NCBI RefSeq assembly: GCF_000003815.2
Contig: NC_049994.1
Span: 101,437-165,436 of the forward strand
From: Branchiostoma floridae
Taxonomy: Eukaryota; Chordata; Leptocardii; Amphioxiformes; Branchiostomatidae
DNA: 64,000 bases
Direction of reading: 5' to 3'
A program made the position numbers and the translations under genes. This document shows positions 1 through 11,842 of this stretch, in pieces; the first letter of the stretch is position 1, and every line of letters begins with the position of its first letter. The notes beneath the pieces were generated by a model that saw only the letters and a list, made by a program, of their open reading frames with translations, ran no database searches and had not been told where the DNA came from.

Positions 1-1281
1 GCTACGAAATCGCATTATCTAGTGTGACTTTTTTGTTATATAAACTTTCAAACCTGTCACTGCAAAGCAAACCTTGTAAACTTTTGCTTCATGTATTAAA
101 CCTATTCAGACGAAAGGGGGGGGGGGTATGGTCGCCAACAACATATACAAATGTATTGGCTGTCGGGTTCGACTGGTCGCTTCTCTCTAGCCGCCGGCTA
201 GGGATTAACATATAAATCGGCACCGACCGCACACGGCGATCGGTTGCTAGGGTATTCTTTCCCGTTGGTATGCGCGTACGACAGAATATCGGGCTACAGG
301 ATGCCTACTCTTGGCTACAAGTAAAATATTTGAAAATAAACAAAATGTTTTGACAAGGAAAATGATTTCAAAACTAGATAGGTAACATTTGCGAGCAAAT
401 GCAGAATGTTTACCTTCACATACGGTGAAGCCTACCATTTCTACTTTAAATCTATTGTTAGGGATGGGTAGGAAAATATTTGTCTTTGCTTGTATTGCAG
501 ACTTATGAAATACTGGTAGTCACATTTACTGAGGAGTTTTTAGTCCCCACAAGAACGAGTTAAAATGATAAGCTCAAACACGCACTCTTATTACTTCTCG
601 CCATATATCTAACAGGAAAGATATAAGCACAAATCATGTACACTTTGAATCTTTTTTACAGCTTTAATAAAACAACTTTTGAGAACTTACATATGTCTTG
701 CAACCTTATTTTTGTCCGTACAAACATACAAATCCAAAAAAAAAATCAAAATTCAAAAGATGCATACATAGATAATCATATACACATTGAACCTTATCCA
801 CCATAATACTTTATAAAACTTTACAGTTGTGTTAAAACTAAACATGTTATATTCTGGTAACAAAGAGTTACCACTTTTTTTCTCTGTCTCTCTCTCCCCT
901 CTCTAAAATATATTCTCTTTCTCTATCCCTCTATGATGTAAATAATAAATATATACATATGTATTATATTGCACATTCTTTTTTGCAGCCCCCACCCCCA
1001 CCAGGGTCAGGAAACAATGCCAAATGAGTTTTTTTCCAGCACCTATTAATTACAGAAATAAAAGACTTGTCTGTGAAAGTGTGATACTAATGGTTGCTCC
1101 AATTCTTGTTACTATATTCAGATACTGAGAAGCCAGAATGGGATCATGTAAGTTCTTTTCCAGTACATTTGGATATATTTTTAAGAATACGAACATTACC
1201 TTATCCACCAATAAATACATGCAGTACTACTGTCTTTCTCTATGTATGTTATAGATTGTTGCTTTTCTTATTTTTTTGCAG
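1..1281. other. No confident gene
   Basis: AT-rich sequence with a G run near 116-126 and a CT-rich tract near 880-910. A 26-nt AG/GT-bounded segment at 1122-1147 reads TEKPEWDH in one frame. Its reading phase does not join to the exon at 1282, so I do not add it to that gene. Upstream exons of the 1.3 kb gene probably lie here or outside the window. Confidence 0.5.
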
Positions 1282-1580
1282 CAAAGACAAAGCCTCCAAT
1301 CCATTTGCGTCAGTTCTTTTATATTACATTTGGTGATATTGTAAACAGGATTGACAGGAAGACGTCAGCAGATTATATCCCTAGTTGGCATATAAAAAAA
1401 AAACAGCAGATCAAATTAGAAATTGATATGTAAGTGATGTTTCAATTTATGTATGTGTGTGAGGGGGTTATACTGGTGACCAAATCTTCAGCATATGAAG
1501 CGCTGACTCTAGAGGAGTCCTAAGGCACGATTCTTCGGAACAATTTGATATGCTGTCTAAACCTGACCCTTTGAAATGCT

Positions 1581-1633
<53 letters not shown>

Positions 1634-2556
1634 GTGGCTGCTGTGACATCATCGCAGAATCTGATTACATACGAATTTTTTTTCCAGCCAATATAGGGAC
1701 CCGAACACCAAACCTTCAATTGGGTAAGTTCTTTCACATAGTACTAATAACCAGCTCACCTTTCTTTTCACAATTAAAGTACATTGTAATAGTAAAAATA
1801 TCAAATAACACATATGTGTCAAGCAAAACTAACTATAAATGTTGTGTCAGGTTCCATTTGTTGATGGAATTACGTCTTTTCCCTTTCAGGAATTGGAGTA
1901 AATGGACTGATGCATCGGATCAAACGTTGCGCAAGTATGCTACACGCTTCTATCTAAGTTTTTATCTAAAGCTGTGTTTCTAAGATTGAAAAAAAGAATT
2001 GAAAAAAATTATTCAACACTGTGACAATAGAATTATGCAAGATTTGATTTTGTAATTTTCCATATTGAATAGCCTTCTTTTCCCTTCCATTCCAGATCTT
2101 GCTGTTTCTGCAAAAAGCCGGGCCACATCAAGAAAAACTGCAAGAAACTGCAAAAGTAATTGCATACATTTAGTTTGTTCTTCGTCTGTATTGCATCAAG
2201 TTAGAGCATGCAAAGATTTCATTTCTAGTTTTCAAATGGTAGAAAGTCATTTAAGCAACCAGGTTACCCTATAAGGTTTGACTTAATCACATTACAAAAA
2301 TAGTCACAGAATGAAATGTAACAATGCTTCCCACCAATTTGTCATCTTTACAAACAAATAGTACCATTGCCTTCCATGCTAATTGTTTACTGTCTCTCTT
2401 TCCCAATCCAGAACAAAATGCCACAATTGTGGAAAGAAGGGACACATCCGAAGCAAGTGTCGGCAGTACAAAGGCAGTGGATGTAGCCTTACACAAAGAA
2501 TATATAGCATTTTTCTTTCGCCCGTTCTGAGAGGATTTCAGGGCCCAAAAAGCTAA
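1282..2556 (+). CDS. Two-CCHC zinc-knuckle protein, 5 exons (5' incomplete)
   Basis: Five exons join in frame: 1282-1429, 1688-1723, 1890-1934, 2096-2155 and 2412-2556 (stop TAA 2554-2556). Each acceptor follows a pyrimidine tract, and the donors are gtaagt, gtaagt, gtatgc and gtaatt. All four junctions preserve the phase. In the joined protein (about 145 residues from the first visible codon) knuckle 1 is C78-x2-C81-x4-H86-x4-C91 (CCFCKKPGHIKKNC) and knuckle 2 is C99-x2-C102-x4-H107-x4-C112 (CHNCGKKGHIRSKC). CX2CX4HX4C knuckles bind single-stranded nucleic acid in retroviral and retrotransposon Gag and in some cellular proteins. The short introns argue for a host gene or a domesticated Gag rather than a fresh retroelement. 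The N-terminal 75 residues are not recognised. The true start, and whether the last exon ends at this stop, are uncertain. Confidence 0.6.
1585..1626. repeat. (AC)21 microsatellite
   Basis: Uninterrupted AC dinucleotide run inside the first visible intron of the zinc-knuckle gene. It probably varies in length between individuals. Confidence 0.95.
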
Positions 2557-3333
2557 ACCGAAATCATACGGTATCCTCAGCTTAATTGTCACGCGCGAAA
2601 ATGACCCATTTGTATGGTATATATAAGAAGTCATAGCTCAGACACTATACGTCACATCAAGCCGTAACATGTGTCCCCGTAAAGCCGATAAGTCAGAGTA
2701 CAACCTGATGTTCACGAAACGACTTTGACTTCAATTAGAAGCAAGGTTCGCTACGTCAAACTTGATCTCTCCTCAGATTCTTGTACGTTTCCGCCATGTT
2801 TTTTTGCCGAATTTCGCACCCTATGGGGGTTTTGCAGTGCCTGCTTCATCGACGTGATGATCTGTTTCCGGGTCATTGTTACATCACAGAGTATGTGGGT
2901 CATTATTTTGGCCAAAAATCGTGAAAAGAACGAAATGTACCATTCTTCGGCTGATCCGAGGATGATCAAGTTAAAGGTCTCAACTAATATTACGTTCTTA
3001 TATCCACTTTTTGACAAGAGAACGCCTGGTCCAGAGATTACGCACGCTGGAAACTCCGGACAAGAGAACGCTGCTCATGATCAAAACATGACATCATCTG
3101 TGTTTCGGTAGTTTTCGGTACTTATTACGATATATTCTTCGCCAAGAACGTGCATGTTCGGCTTTAACCTCGCTGATCTCCGCGACCACATCGGTAACGA
3201 TCTCAAGTTCGGCCATAGAGCATAGAATTCCCGGATGTCAAAGGGTGAAAAGAAGCTAATATCTTTTTTTGCGCTTCGTGAAGAGCCAAGTTGATTGCCC
3301 GAAGTCAGGCCGTGGGCGTCTGGGTGATCGCAG
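2557..3333. other. No recognisable feature
   Basis: Open frames of up to 128 codons occur on both strands, but none shows a known motif or convincing splice context. Confidence 0.4.
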
Positions 3334-3605
3334 AGGCGACGGCACAACACCAGCCCGAGGCCTTAAAGATGATGCTGGGATCCAAGAAACACAGCCTTCA
3401 GAGCTATAGGAAGCACCTGGAACCTAATTTTCCTCAGCTCCGGCGAGGCAGAGGGGGAGGGGGGCCCACGTGCGCGAAGAAAACAACAACATTGCAGGGC
3501 CTGATCCGTGGCGTCGGTTCCCCCCAGTTTGAGTCGGAGACCGTAGAAGAAGAAGCCGGCAGCGATCCTTCGTCAGCAGAAGCTGCCAAGAGGCCAAGGC
3601 TTTGT
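3334..3605 (+). CDS. Hypothetical exon, basic and acidic low-complexity protein
   Basis: An open frame bounded by atcgcag and a good donor gtaaga at 3606. The product has a Gly/Arg stretch (RRGRGGGG), then an acidic segment (ETVEEEAGSDPSS), and ends with a possible nuclear localisation signal (AAKRPRLC). GC content is clearly higher than in the flanks, which supports coding. The family is not recognised. The frame stays open upstream to about 3291, so the left edge is uncertain. It could belong to the upstream zinc-knuckle gene as an alternative 3' part or to a separate gene. I cannot decide. Confidence 0.35.
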
Positions 3606-3889
3606 GTAAGACTTTTTAAAAACATATCATCCATAAATCTTAGTTATAATATTTATTTTGCATGTCTTAAATTTTTATTTTCCTTCCGTTTTGTATTGTT
3701 GTATTTGCTTTCTTTAATGTCTTTTGATTCATCTTGCCCTCGCCAATCGATTTTAATTGCAAGAAAACTGAATTATTTCTTTCGATTTTGTTCACTTGTG
3801 AAACTACTTGCCCTCGCTAATCGATTTTAATTGCAATAGAACTTAATCCCCCACATTTAGTTTTTCATCAGATATTTGCATATTCCAAC

Positions 3890-4320
3890 CGGAAATCAGA
3901 AAAAATGGAAGCTGTAAACATGTACTCCACGTTTTAAGCTTTTTGATTGGCTTACTCCTACCAAACCAAAGAATCTACTCTACGTAGTACTCTACTCTAC
4001 TCTACTCTACTCTACTCTTAGAGTCGCACTTTCTCGGTTTTACGTCAGAGGTGAACCTATCAACGAACAGAACACAATCGGCATCGAGTTTGATTATTAT
4101 CAAACTCGATGCCGATTGTGTTTGTCATCCTAATCAGAACTCATAATTGCCAATCAGAACTCAGAAAAAATGAAAGCTGTAAACATATACTCTGCGTTTC
4201 CAGATTTTTGATTGGAATTAAGTCGCAGACTGTCTCGACTGTACGCAGAGGTGAACCAACGCACAGATCACAAAATGGCATTCGGCATGCAGTTTGATAA
4301 TAGCAGCTGAGACGGCAGTA
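3890..4320. repeat. Duplicated dispersed-repeat module
   Basis: Two diverged copies lie in tandem (about 3890-4094 and 4140-4310). Each runs from a cagaaaaaatg(g/a)aagctgtaaaca block through a tttttgattgg block and a cagaggtgaacc block to agtttgata. A third, more distant copy with ttttgattgg and gtgaacctatc lies at about 14530-14770. A CTCTA pentamer run is inside the first copy at about 3985-4020. Confidence 0.6.
4072..4121. repeat. Perfect 23-bp inverted repeat with 4-nt loop
   Basis: Arms at 4072-4094 and 4099-4121 are exact reverse complements around a TATT loop. It sits at the junction of the two duplicated modules, so it may be a fold-back made when the second module was added. It could extrude as a cruciform or, if transcribed, form a hairpin RNA. 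Confidence 0.9.
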
Positions 4321-4489
4321 CATCGGCCATGCGTTCGACCAAACAGGCGCTCAAGGAAGAAGTTGCCCGCCATGGAATGAACGAGATTGATAAATTTGGA
4401 CACAAAAACATTATATTCAGAAAACTGGACCATGTAATCTTGCAAATTCAACGGTGAACAGATGTGTTCAAGCTACGCAATACATCTGT

Positions 4490-4805
4490 ATATCTATTAA
4501 AACGGGAGCTAACAACATGTTGTAGAACTAGGTCAGTGGTATTATTCACCTGATGTAATCCAACGTTCCGGGATCGATTCCGTCGACGGAAATCTTTTTT
4601 TCGTGCATTTTCGCGAAAATGTTGCCTTTCTTGTTGTTTCTTTTCTTGCGATTTTTGCTTTCTTTTCCCTTCGCCCACATCCTGCATTTTTCCAAAAATG
4701 TTGCCCTTCTAGTTTTCTATTCTGTTCCCTTGCAACACAACTTAACTTTCATTGATATTATTATGTTGTATGTTAGCTTCAATAAAGTTTCAAAGTATAA
4801 AGGGT
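4490..4805 (+). mobile_element. SINE-like element, copy 1
   Basis: Contains a tRNA B-box-like GGGATCGATTCC followed by a T run (about 4569-4595). A body follows (tttcttgcgattttt, ctttcttttcccttcgc, acatcctgcattttt) that recurs at 17430-17490. A B-box next to a body shared by two loci is typical of tRNA-derived SINEs. No complete A-box was identified, so the class is inferred. Confidence 0.4.
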
Positions 4806-5265
4806 TATAGACATTTCATTGTTTTTATTTTTCACACGCATGTTTTTTTATTCCTGTTTTAAACTTTGCAAGTAAATTTGAAATCTGATCCCAAAGATAA
4901 CAGCACTGGAATTGTTCACTTAACACTGTTGCATTATACATCAGGGCTCGAAAAACTCTTTGTGCACCCAGGTCCACCAAAAATTGGAGCTATATATGCA
5001 CCCACATAGTTAATTGTTTACTGTGATATTTTACAATTACATTTAGCCCTGTAGATGGAACAAAAAAGATTATTAATTTTTCTAACAACATTCAATTGAC
5101 AAATTTTCTGCCTTTTTTTTATTTTGGAATTGCATCATGAGAATGGGACTAGGTAAGGTAAGGTAAACATCGTTTCAAGAAGTCTTCCATCAACTTTTCT
5201 TGGGAACAAAAGGAAGTGTGGCATTGAAAATTGTTTTTCCTTTTCAGTTTTGTGGCTTGCAATCT
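4806..5265. other. No recognisable feature
   Basis: AT-rich sequence with no coding or repeat signal that I can support. Confidence 0.4.
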
Positions 5266-5269
5266 TGTT

Positions 5270-5932
5270 CGTATGGCCTAGCATGGCATGTAACCTTATC
5301 AGTATGGCCTAACACAGCATGTAGTCTTATCAGTATGGCCTAGCATTGCTTGTAATCTTATCGTTATGGCCTAGTATGGCATGTAACCTTATCAGTGCAG
5401 TATGGCCTAACACAGCATGTACGATGTAGTCTTATCAGTATGGCCTAACACAGCATGTAGTATGGCCTAGCATGGCTTGTAATCTTATCATTATGGCCTA
5501 GTATGGCATGTAACCTTATCAGTATTGCCTAACACAGCATGTAGTCTTATCAGTATGGCCTAACACAGCATGTATGATGTAGTCTTATCAGTATGGCCTA
5601 ACACAGCATGTACGATGTAGTCTTATCAGTATGGCCTAACACAGCATGTAGTCTTATTAGTATGGCCTAACACAGCATGTATGATGTAGTCTTATCAGTA
5701 TGGCCTAACACAGCATGTATGATGTAGTCTTATCAGTATGGCCTAACACAGCATGTATGATGTAGTCTTATCAGTATGGCCTAACACAGCATGAAGTCTT
5801 ATCAGTATGGCCTAACACAGCATGTATGATGTAGTCTTATCAGTATGGCCTAACACAGCATGTAGTCTTATCAGTATGGCCTAACACAGCATGTAGTCTT
5901 ATTAGTATGGCCTAGCATGGCTTGTAATCTTA
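5270..5932. repeat. Minisatellite, about 28-38 bp units
   Basis: About twenty units based on cttatcagtatggcctaac followed by acagcatgta, with or without a tgatgtagt extension. A variant unit reads tagcatggcttgtaat. The array ends within a few bases of the stop codon of the protease gene (5933-5935) and therefore forms its immediate 3' flank or 3' UTR. Confidence 0.95.
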
Positions 5933-8900
5933 TCAGTGTTGCCTCTCAAGGGTGAACATGTAACAATCAGCAAGGTATTTCTGACTTAAAGTAACAACAG
6001 TTTGGGTAACCTGGTCATCAGCCTCATAGGTTGTTCCCTCAACCAACACCACCGCACTGTAATGGCCACTGGAAATAGTTTGTCCATGGTGGATCTATAT
6101 TGGAAAGGAAGGACAAAAATAATTTGAAAGGGCAAGGCACATATTGACAACTAGTACTTTTAGTAGCATTTTGGTATTTTCTTGTGATCTTTGATGCTGA
6201 CTTTCTTTTTTAATCAAGCACAACAGGCATTGCATGGTCATGACTGTTACATACAAGCATTCACATATTTTGTACTCTACCGTACTAAAGCCCCATCTCA
6301 AAACTTACCACTGCTGCCTTCAATACGTATGAGATCTCTGTATCATCCACTATCACACGTACAATCTCACCAAGGCAGAAGTGCACAGGGCGTCGGTTTT
6401 TCAGTCCTGCCTCGGTCCATCTCTTAACTCTAAGGACAAGCAGAGGACTTACGGAAACCAAAATTTGTCGAGTCGTCTGCTGCTTCTGATGACTGCAAAA
6501 TGATAAGGCACTTGTTACATGTAGCATCCTCAATGTAAGTATTTCTTAGAGTACCCAACAATTATCATATATATGCTGTAAATTGATTTCACATTACCAC
6601 AAAAATCATGTCTACACAGGTAAGGCCACACTGACGACTTAGTTTTATGGATGCCATCCACGCGCGCATTAGTTTTCATCTGTTCTCAAAAAAAATTCAC
6701 CTCCGAGGAGGCTACACACAAGTTGGGAAATTGCTGACCCATGTTTTGAGTGCACTTCAAATTTAATTATAGTAATATATCATTCACTTTCCTTTGAGCC
6801 ATAATACCTTCTAATAAGTGTATTTCTTTGTTCTTGTCAATCAAACTTTAGCTCAGTCTGCAAAGATGAACAGGGTAACCTACATCATACATGTTCCTCC
6901 TGCAAATAATTGATAAAGACTTGTTTATTTCCATACACTGTGTCCTGTAGTTCACTTCGTTATATACCAGCTTTGCAATCCTGTGGTTTAGCAGAATTTT
7001 TTTTCTTTGCTGGCTTTTCATTTCTTTGCCCACGCGCATTACTTTTGGGGTATCCATAAAATTAAGTTGGTGTGGTCTAAGAGGAAGAGATGGCAACCGA
7101 AGATAAACCTATATGCAGTAATTACATTAAAAAAAATCAACAATGCTGCCTACCATACTGAGCATGTTAGCTCGGAAGGAGCAGGGACAAACACATCGTC
7201 GAGGACTGATTGTAGTGTCGTGTGTTCGTCTTCCACCTTCAGGTCTAAGTCGATATGGTGCTGCTCAACATGGCCAGCTAATGATGTGTTCTCGCACACG
7301 CATTGTGAGAAATTTGCCATGGCAACCCTAAACAGCCTAGCAAGGGCAAATAAAACGTATCATTATGTGTTAAAAACTTAAGGGGGCACACCCCAGTTTA
7401 GTTGGGGTTTCAATTTGAGGCGGCATACCCTAAAGTCTAGGGAACCAGCTCTACCAGGGAAATAATGAGAAATGTCAACTCAAACATGGACCCTTCGTCA
7501 TTTTTTGTCGCGCACTACCACAGACCCCGGCCGGGGAAGAACTGGGGTGTGCACCGTTAGGTATATATATATGTATATATGTCTGCACAAGGTTTCTTAG
7601 AACATAAAATTTCAGTGTCCAAATTTTACTTAGTATACTTGAGTCATTCTTTATATCAAGTTGTTCATCAGCTTGCATATCAGACACGCATCTACCTGTG
7701 GATTTTCTAAACAGCACTGACCTGTGTTTTATCACACATAACATTTTAAGTACATTTAATTAAACATCACATGTTAAGTATATGTCAACTTTGGTTGCAT
7801 TACTGTTGTTGAATTTGAAATTATATATTCCCTACCTGTCAACTAAAAGACAGCTGTGCCCCTGACACACTGGACATTGTGGATACTGCATAACTGCAAA
7901 AAAGAACTCCCAGGTGTCCTGAAAGTGGACAGAATGTAATTACTTTGTGACTGGAGGCTAACCTCCTTCAACATAGTTTTTTAATTGGTCTATGTCATGA
8001 GTATGTGGTTTGGCATGTCGTCTGTACTCAGTTGCACGTTGATGCACATTATTTTTTTCCTTGGTATTTTTTTTTATAATTGTGATAATTTCATAAATCT
8101 CCTCTATGATTTTGCTGCTAATGCGTACATGATTGCATATTTTTTAAACGTCGATTTGATGTATGTATGCGATGTAAACACACTGATGTCAAACGCCACA
8201 GAAGACACAACCGACATAGAAACCATATTTTCGTCAAAGACTATGTTTTCTACTGACACTTGTTGTTATCTAGAACAGACTTGCAAATTATGTATCATAC
8301 TAACTGGACATAAAGTAACTGTTGTTTCTGTTATTTGTTGCCTTTAACTCAAAGTCAAAGCGAACAATACAGTCAACTAAGGTGAATTTAGTGCTGCATT
8401 TCCTAAATATTACCAGCCTTTCTAATACATGCATTAGACAAACAAACATCAAATGTAAATACAAAGCTTATTGAGAATGTATACGGTCTCTTTTATTACC
8501 TGTTGCCTATCATTTGAGAAGTGTGGAAAGTGATTCTTTATCCTCTCAATAGCTGATTGATTCTTAATGGGTTGGTTACCCGGGACCACAGTGCACAGCA
8601 TCTCCATCACAGGCATCATGTGATTCCATGGGTGGTTCTGATGACTGTGGTTGCCCGCAGCGATGTTCGCAAACTTGTTGTTGGCCCTAACGGCTGCTAG
8701 GGCCTGTAGTAAGCTTAGTACATAGCAGGTGTTCCCGTATCTTTTGATACACTGTTATAAGGAAAAGTATAATGTTTCATCAGTGCGTGCTGGTTGCACA
8801 TATTTAAGTGCAGAAAAAGTGGAGTCAAACATTAAAATGCCATTAAGTAATCTTAGTGATGTAGCAATATTTATTGCTTCGACTATAATGTGGCCTTGGA

Positions 8901-11170
8901 CACACTTTTATTCTGATATGTAGATCTGTGCAGGTATTTGCAGTTATATTAGTCATTCTATACCCTTTCCTTCAATGTTTGAATACTAAATTGTTTAGCG
9001 TTATGTCCTTGTGGCTTAAATGGATTGGGTTAAACATTAGAAAAGGAAAATCATTCGAAAACAACGGCAAATCAAATCATAAAATACAAAGTCGGTCACT
9101 TAAACTCAAAGCATAAAATGGGATACCTTTTCCATTTTTAAAACAAGGGGAAATATAACAGACCAAGATGCCTCTGCCCTGCCTCCTCCTCTCCTGCTGA
9201 ACATGCTCTCTTGGTTGTGACTCTCTGGTTGGTGGAAGCTCATTCGTGGTCTCGGAAACTGTTTTGTCGATGTTTGTTGCCCTGGCTTCATGCCAGTAAC
9301 ATCTTGCTCTTTGAATGACATCCTGTACAATTGGCATGGATGTTTTGTGTCAATTCACATATAATTATCAATGAGAGAGCTCTGAGGGAATAAAGAATAC
9401 AATGCAATACATGCAATACAGACATGTAATCAACATGTTTTACAAATCCACAGCTCAACTTACCTCCCTGCTGTTATCTCTTATTCCATCAGGTTGGAGT
9501 GGATCTCTCGTCTCCCTGCTACTTGGCACTCCAAACTTCAGCTTGTAGGGGGTGTGGCCGTCTGTGAATTATGAAAACAGCAGTCAGCTGACTATAACTG
9601 AATAATCAAGGTAATACTTTTAATATGTGTATGTTGTTCGTCCATCAAGTCGACGAGGACTTGCTAGATTTGTGATTATGATATTGTGTAGTATGGGTTA
9701 CCATCACAAAGAGATGTACAGGTGAGGACGACGTTTTTGTACTAATACATTGCACAGGTGAGTAAGATGTGTGCCGTTGAATATGGGCAGAGTAAGATGC
9801 TGTACAGGTGAGAAAGTCATCTTTCCTTTGACTTCAGACCAGGTAAGACACTGTACAGGTGAGATGTGTGTCTTTGACTATGGGCAAGGTAAGACTATAG
9901 ACTATGTATGACATTTTACAGTTGATTACGGTCTGTTTCTTTGAATACAGACTAGGTACGACACCTTACAGGTGAGTAAGGTATGTTAACTTTGTATTCA
10001 GACCAGGTTAGACAATGTACCTGTGAGTAAGGTGGGTTTCCATAGGGATGTGATTGAATAATATAAGTCACCTAGGTCATTGAAGAAAGTCGAAGTGTTT
10101 AGCGCACTCTCCACACCGGCCAGCGCATTGGTCCAGTCGTGGCTAACATCAAGGACTAACTACTTCATTTTCTTGGACCATACTTTCCTCTGCATTGCAA
10201 GCAAATATATGTGTTCAAAAACAAATTAAAAACCAATATGGTTTTCTCAAAACACATGGTTTTAGCCTTTTTTACAAAATCATGTAAAATAGAACAAGTA
10301 TTTGATGGGAACGGTCAATCACAACATCAATCATAGTATTCTTTGCAACTTTTCATTTCCTGATAGGAAAGTACCTCGTCTTCTGTAGAGTTAGCATTGT
10401 TGATGTAATCTTTAGTATAGTTTATCCTGCACTCCAGCCTGGTCGACAGCATGTTTGCCAATGTCCTTGCTCCTTCTTCATCCTTCCTCTTAGCCAAGAC
10501 TGTTGGAGGGCCACCTGTCAATTAGTGTAACAGAATTTAACAATCAATTAGATGCCCAGATATTTTAATAGGTGTACATGTTTCTGTATGTCTGTCTGTC
10601 TGTCTGTGTGTGTAAGAAATATATGATTTAAAGTGAGACAGAAACATTGACAGATATGCAGTATGACAAATGAATAACAAAGTTGCATAATCCATGAGAA
10701 AAATTGTTAACTGACAGTTCTCAGATGGGAAGCAACAAGAACGTTGGTAACCAAAATTTTGTACATCAGGGTGTCATCTACAAAAGTGATGAGAAAATGC
10801 TAGAATTGAAGATGATGCAGTTGATACAATTTACATAATGACAAATCTTTTTTGCATAGTCACTGAAACATGTATAAAAGTTTTTTAAAACACCAGTCAC
10901 AAAGGTTAGTACTATTTGATTTTTCTTCCTAATACCAAAACTAATCAATATGCACTTAAACCACAGGGCTAAATGTTCCAAGCAGGAACCAAACACCCTT
11001 GCATAGTTGCCAGACAATATGCCAATGATACCTGAAAGTTCATTGCTGTACAATGTTTCCAGCGAATCCCCAACATCCTCAACCTCTGATGTGGCCAGTG
11101 GCTTCAAAGTGGTCCATGAGGTGAACAAGTCTTCGACCACGAGCAAGTAAATAGCATCAATATTCTTATA
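5933..11170 (-). CDS. Ubiquitin-specific protease (USP, peptidase C19), at least 10 exons
   Basis: Ten exons, read from high to low coordinate, join with matching phases: 11032-11170, 10375-10514, 10072-10159, 9464-9561, 9164-9322, 8500-8751, 7836-7918, 7154-7336, 6309-6492 and 5933-6094 (1488 nt, 495 residues plus stop). Residue numbers count from 11170. The Cys box is YGNTCYVLSLLQAL with nucleophile C217. The QQD box is DRQQDTWEFF at 289-298, and its D falls exactly across an exon junction. Zinc-ribbon cysteines are CPVC 307-310 plus C378-x2-C381, the second pair again created by splicing. The His box is HHGQTISSGHY with H453, followed by D468/D469. These are the diagnostic C19 elements; the family removes ubiquitin from substrates. 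The N-terminal 200 residues are not recognised. A possible first exon, 11562-11606 (MIMTES start, phase 0), is weakly supported. The acceptor of exon 3 is poor. I cannot name the orthologue. Confidence 0.85.
6624..7077. mobile_element. Harbinger-like MITE, copy 2, in a USP intron
   Basis: Flanked by TAA at 6621-6623 and 7078-7080. Left end is GGCCACACTGACGACTTAG, and the right end reads in reverse complement GACCACACCAACTTAATTTT. ATGGAT(G/A)CC-like subterminal blocks and (c)acgcgcatta are also mirrored. The three-base TAA duplication fits PIF/Harbinger elements. It has no coding capacity and lies between USP exons 8 and 9. Confidence 0.7.
7381..7556. mobile_element. Short terminal-inverted-repeat element
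   Basis: Left end (a)gggggcacaccccagttt is mirrored on the right by aactggggtgtgcacc, giving an element of about 176 bp. The flanks carry TTA on both sides, which would again fit a Harbinger-type 3-bp duplication. It lies in the intron between USP exons 7 and 8. Confidence 0.5.
9715..10035. repeat. Degenerate intronic tandem repeat, about 50-bp units
   Basis: About six units, each starting tacaggtgag(taag) and containing a tttgaatacagaccaggtaagac-like core. It lies in the intron between USP exons 3 and 4. On the plus strand every unit contains a strong-looking donor motif (CAGGTGAG), but the gene is on the other strand. Confidence 0.7.
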
Positions 11171-11230
11171 CTGTAAGGAAAAGATTTAATTCAGCATGTC
11201 ACATCTGGTTCTGTGTTCTGTTTTTTTTCT

Positions 11231-11305
11231 CGACTGTACACTCTACTTCACACTGTACATGCTACTTCACACTGTACATGCTACTTCACACTGTACACTC
11301 TAATT
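11231..11305. repeat. 19-bp tandem repeat
   Basis: Four near-identical units of actgtacatgctacttcac (variant actgtacactctacttcac), just upstream (in gene sense) of USP exon 11032-11170, in its presumed first intron. Confidence 0.85.
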
Positions 11306-11842
11306 TCCACTAGTTAACTCTTGTGTAATCATGTTCAATCTTGTGCCTCCAGTTCACTCGTCTACACTCAATCAAGAGGAAGTTAGGACAATACAGCAGG
11401 AGGATGCCTATACTACATGTGCAAATGCTTCTTAATGTTTCAGGTAGGTCTTAAGTTTTACAAACCTGTACCATTTTGTTCTTGTATTGTAAAGTGATGA
11501 TACAGCAACTAGTTTGGATACTTGTATGTAAAACAGCAGCACTCAAAACAAAGGAAGGTACACGTCCGCAAATCGATGGCATTACGAAACTTTCCGTCAT
11601 GATCATAGCAGTAATATACTAGCTTCCATCTCCAAATCCTTTTGATATCAAGTGGGGCGATGAAAGGGAATTTATCATCGACCTAAACACAAGCTTTTGA
11701 CTCCAAATCATTTATTGGCCACGGACTCTTTGTACTTACAGGAATTAGACCTTAATTCCATCGATTATTAAGATGACTTGGTAAACGAAAGAATACATTC
11801 CCCTTAATAACATCTTGAACTATTTTCGTCTCACGTCACTCC

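Noticed and set aside
1122-1147. Upstream exon (TEKPEWDH) of the zinc-knuckle gene
   Set aside because: The phase required by the next exon would put a TGA in this segment.
6291-6427. Plus-strand 78-codon frame
   Set aside because: Antisense shadow of USP exon 6309-6492, which has matching phases and domain content.
9715-10035. Cluster of strong donor sites as plus-strand exons
   Set aside because: Tandem-repeat units in an intron of a minus-strand gene; no open frames or acceptors matching them.
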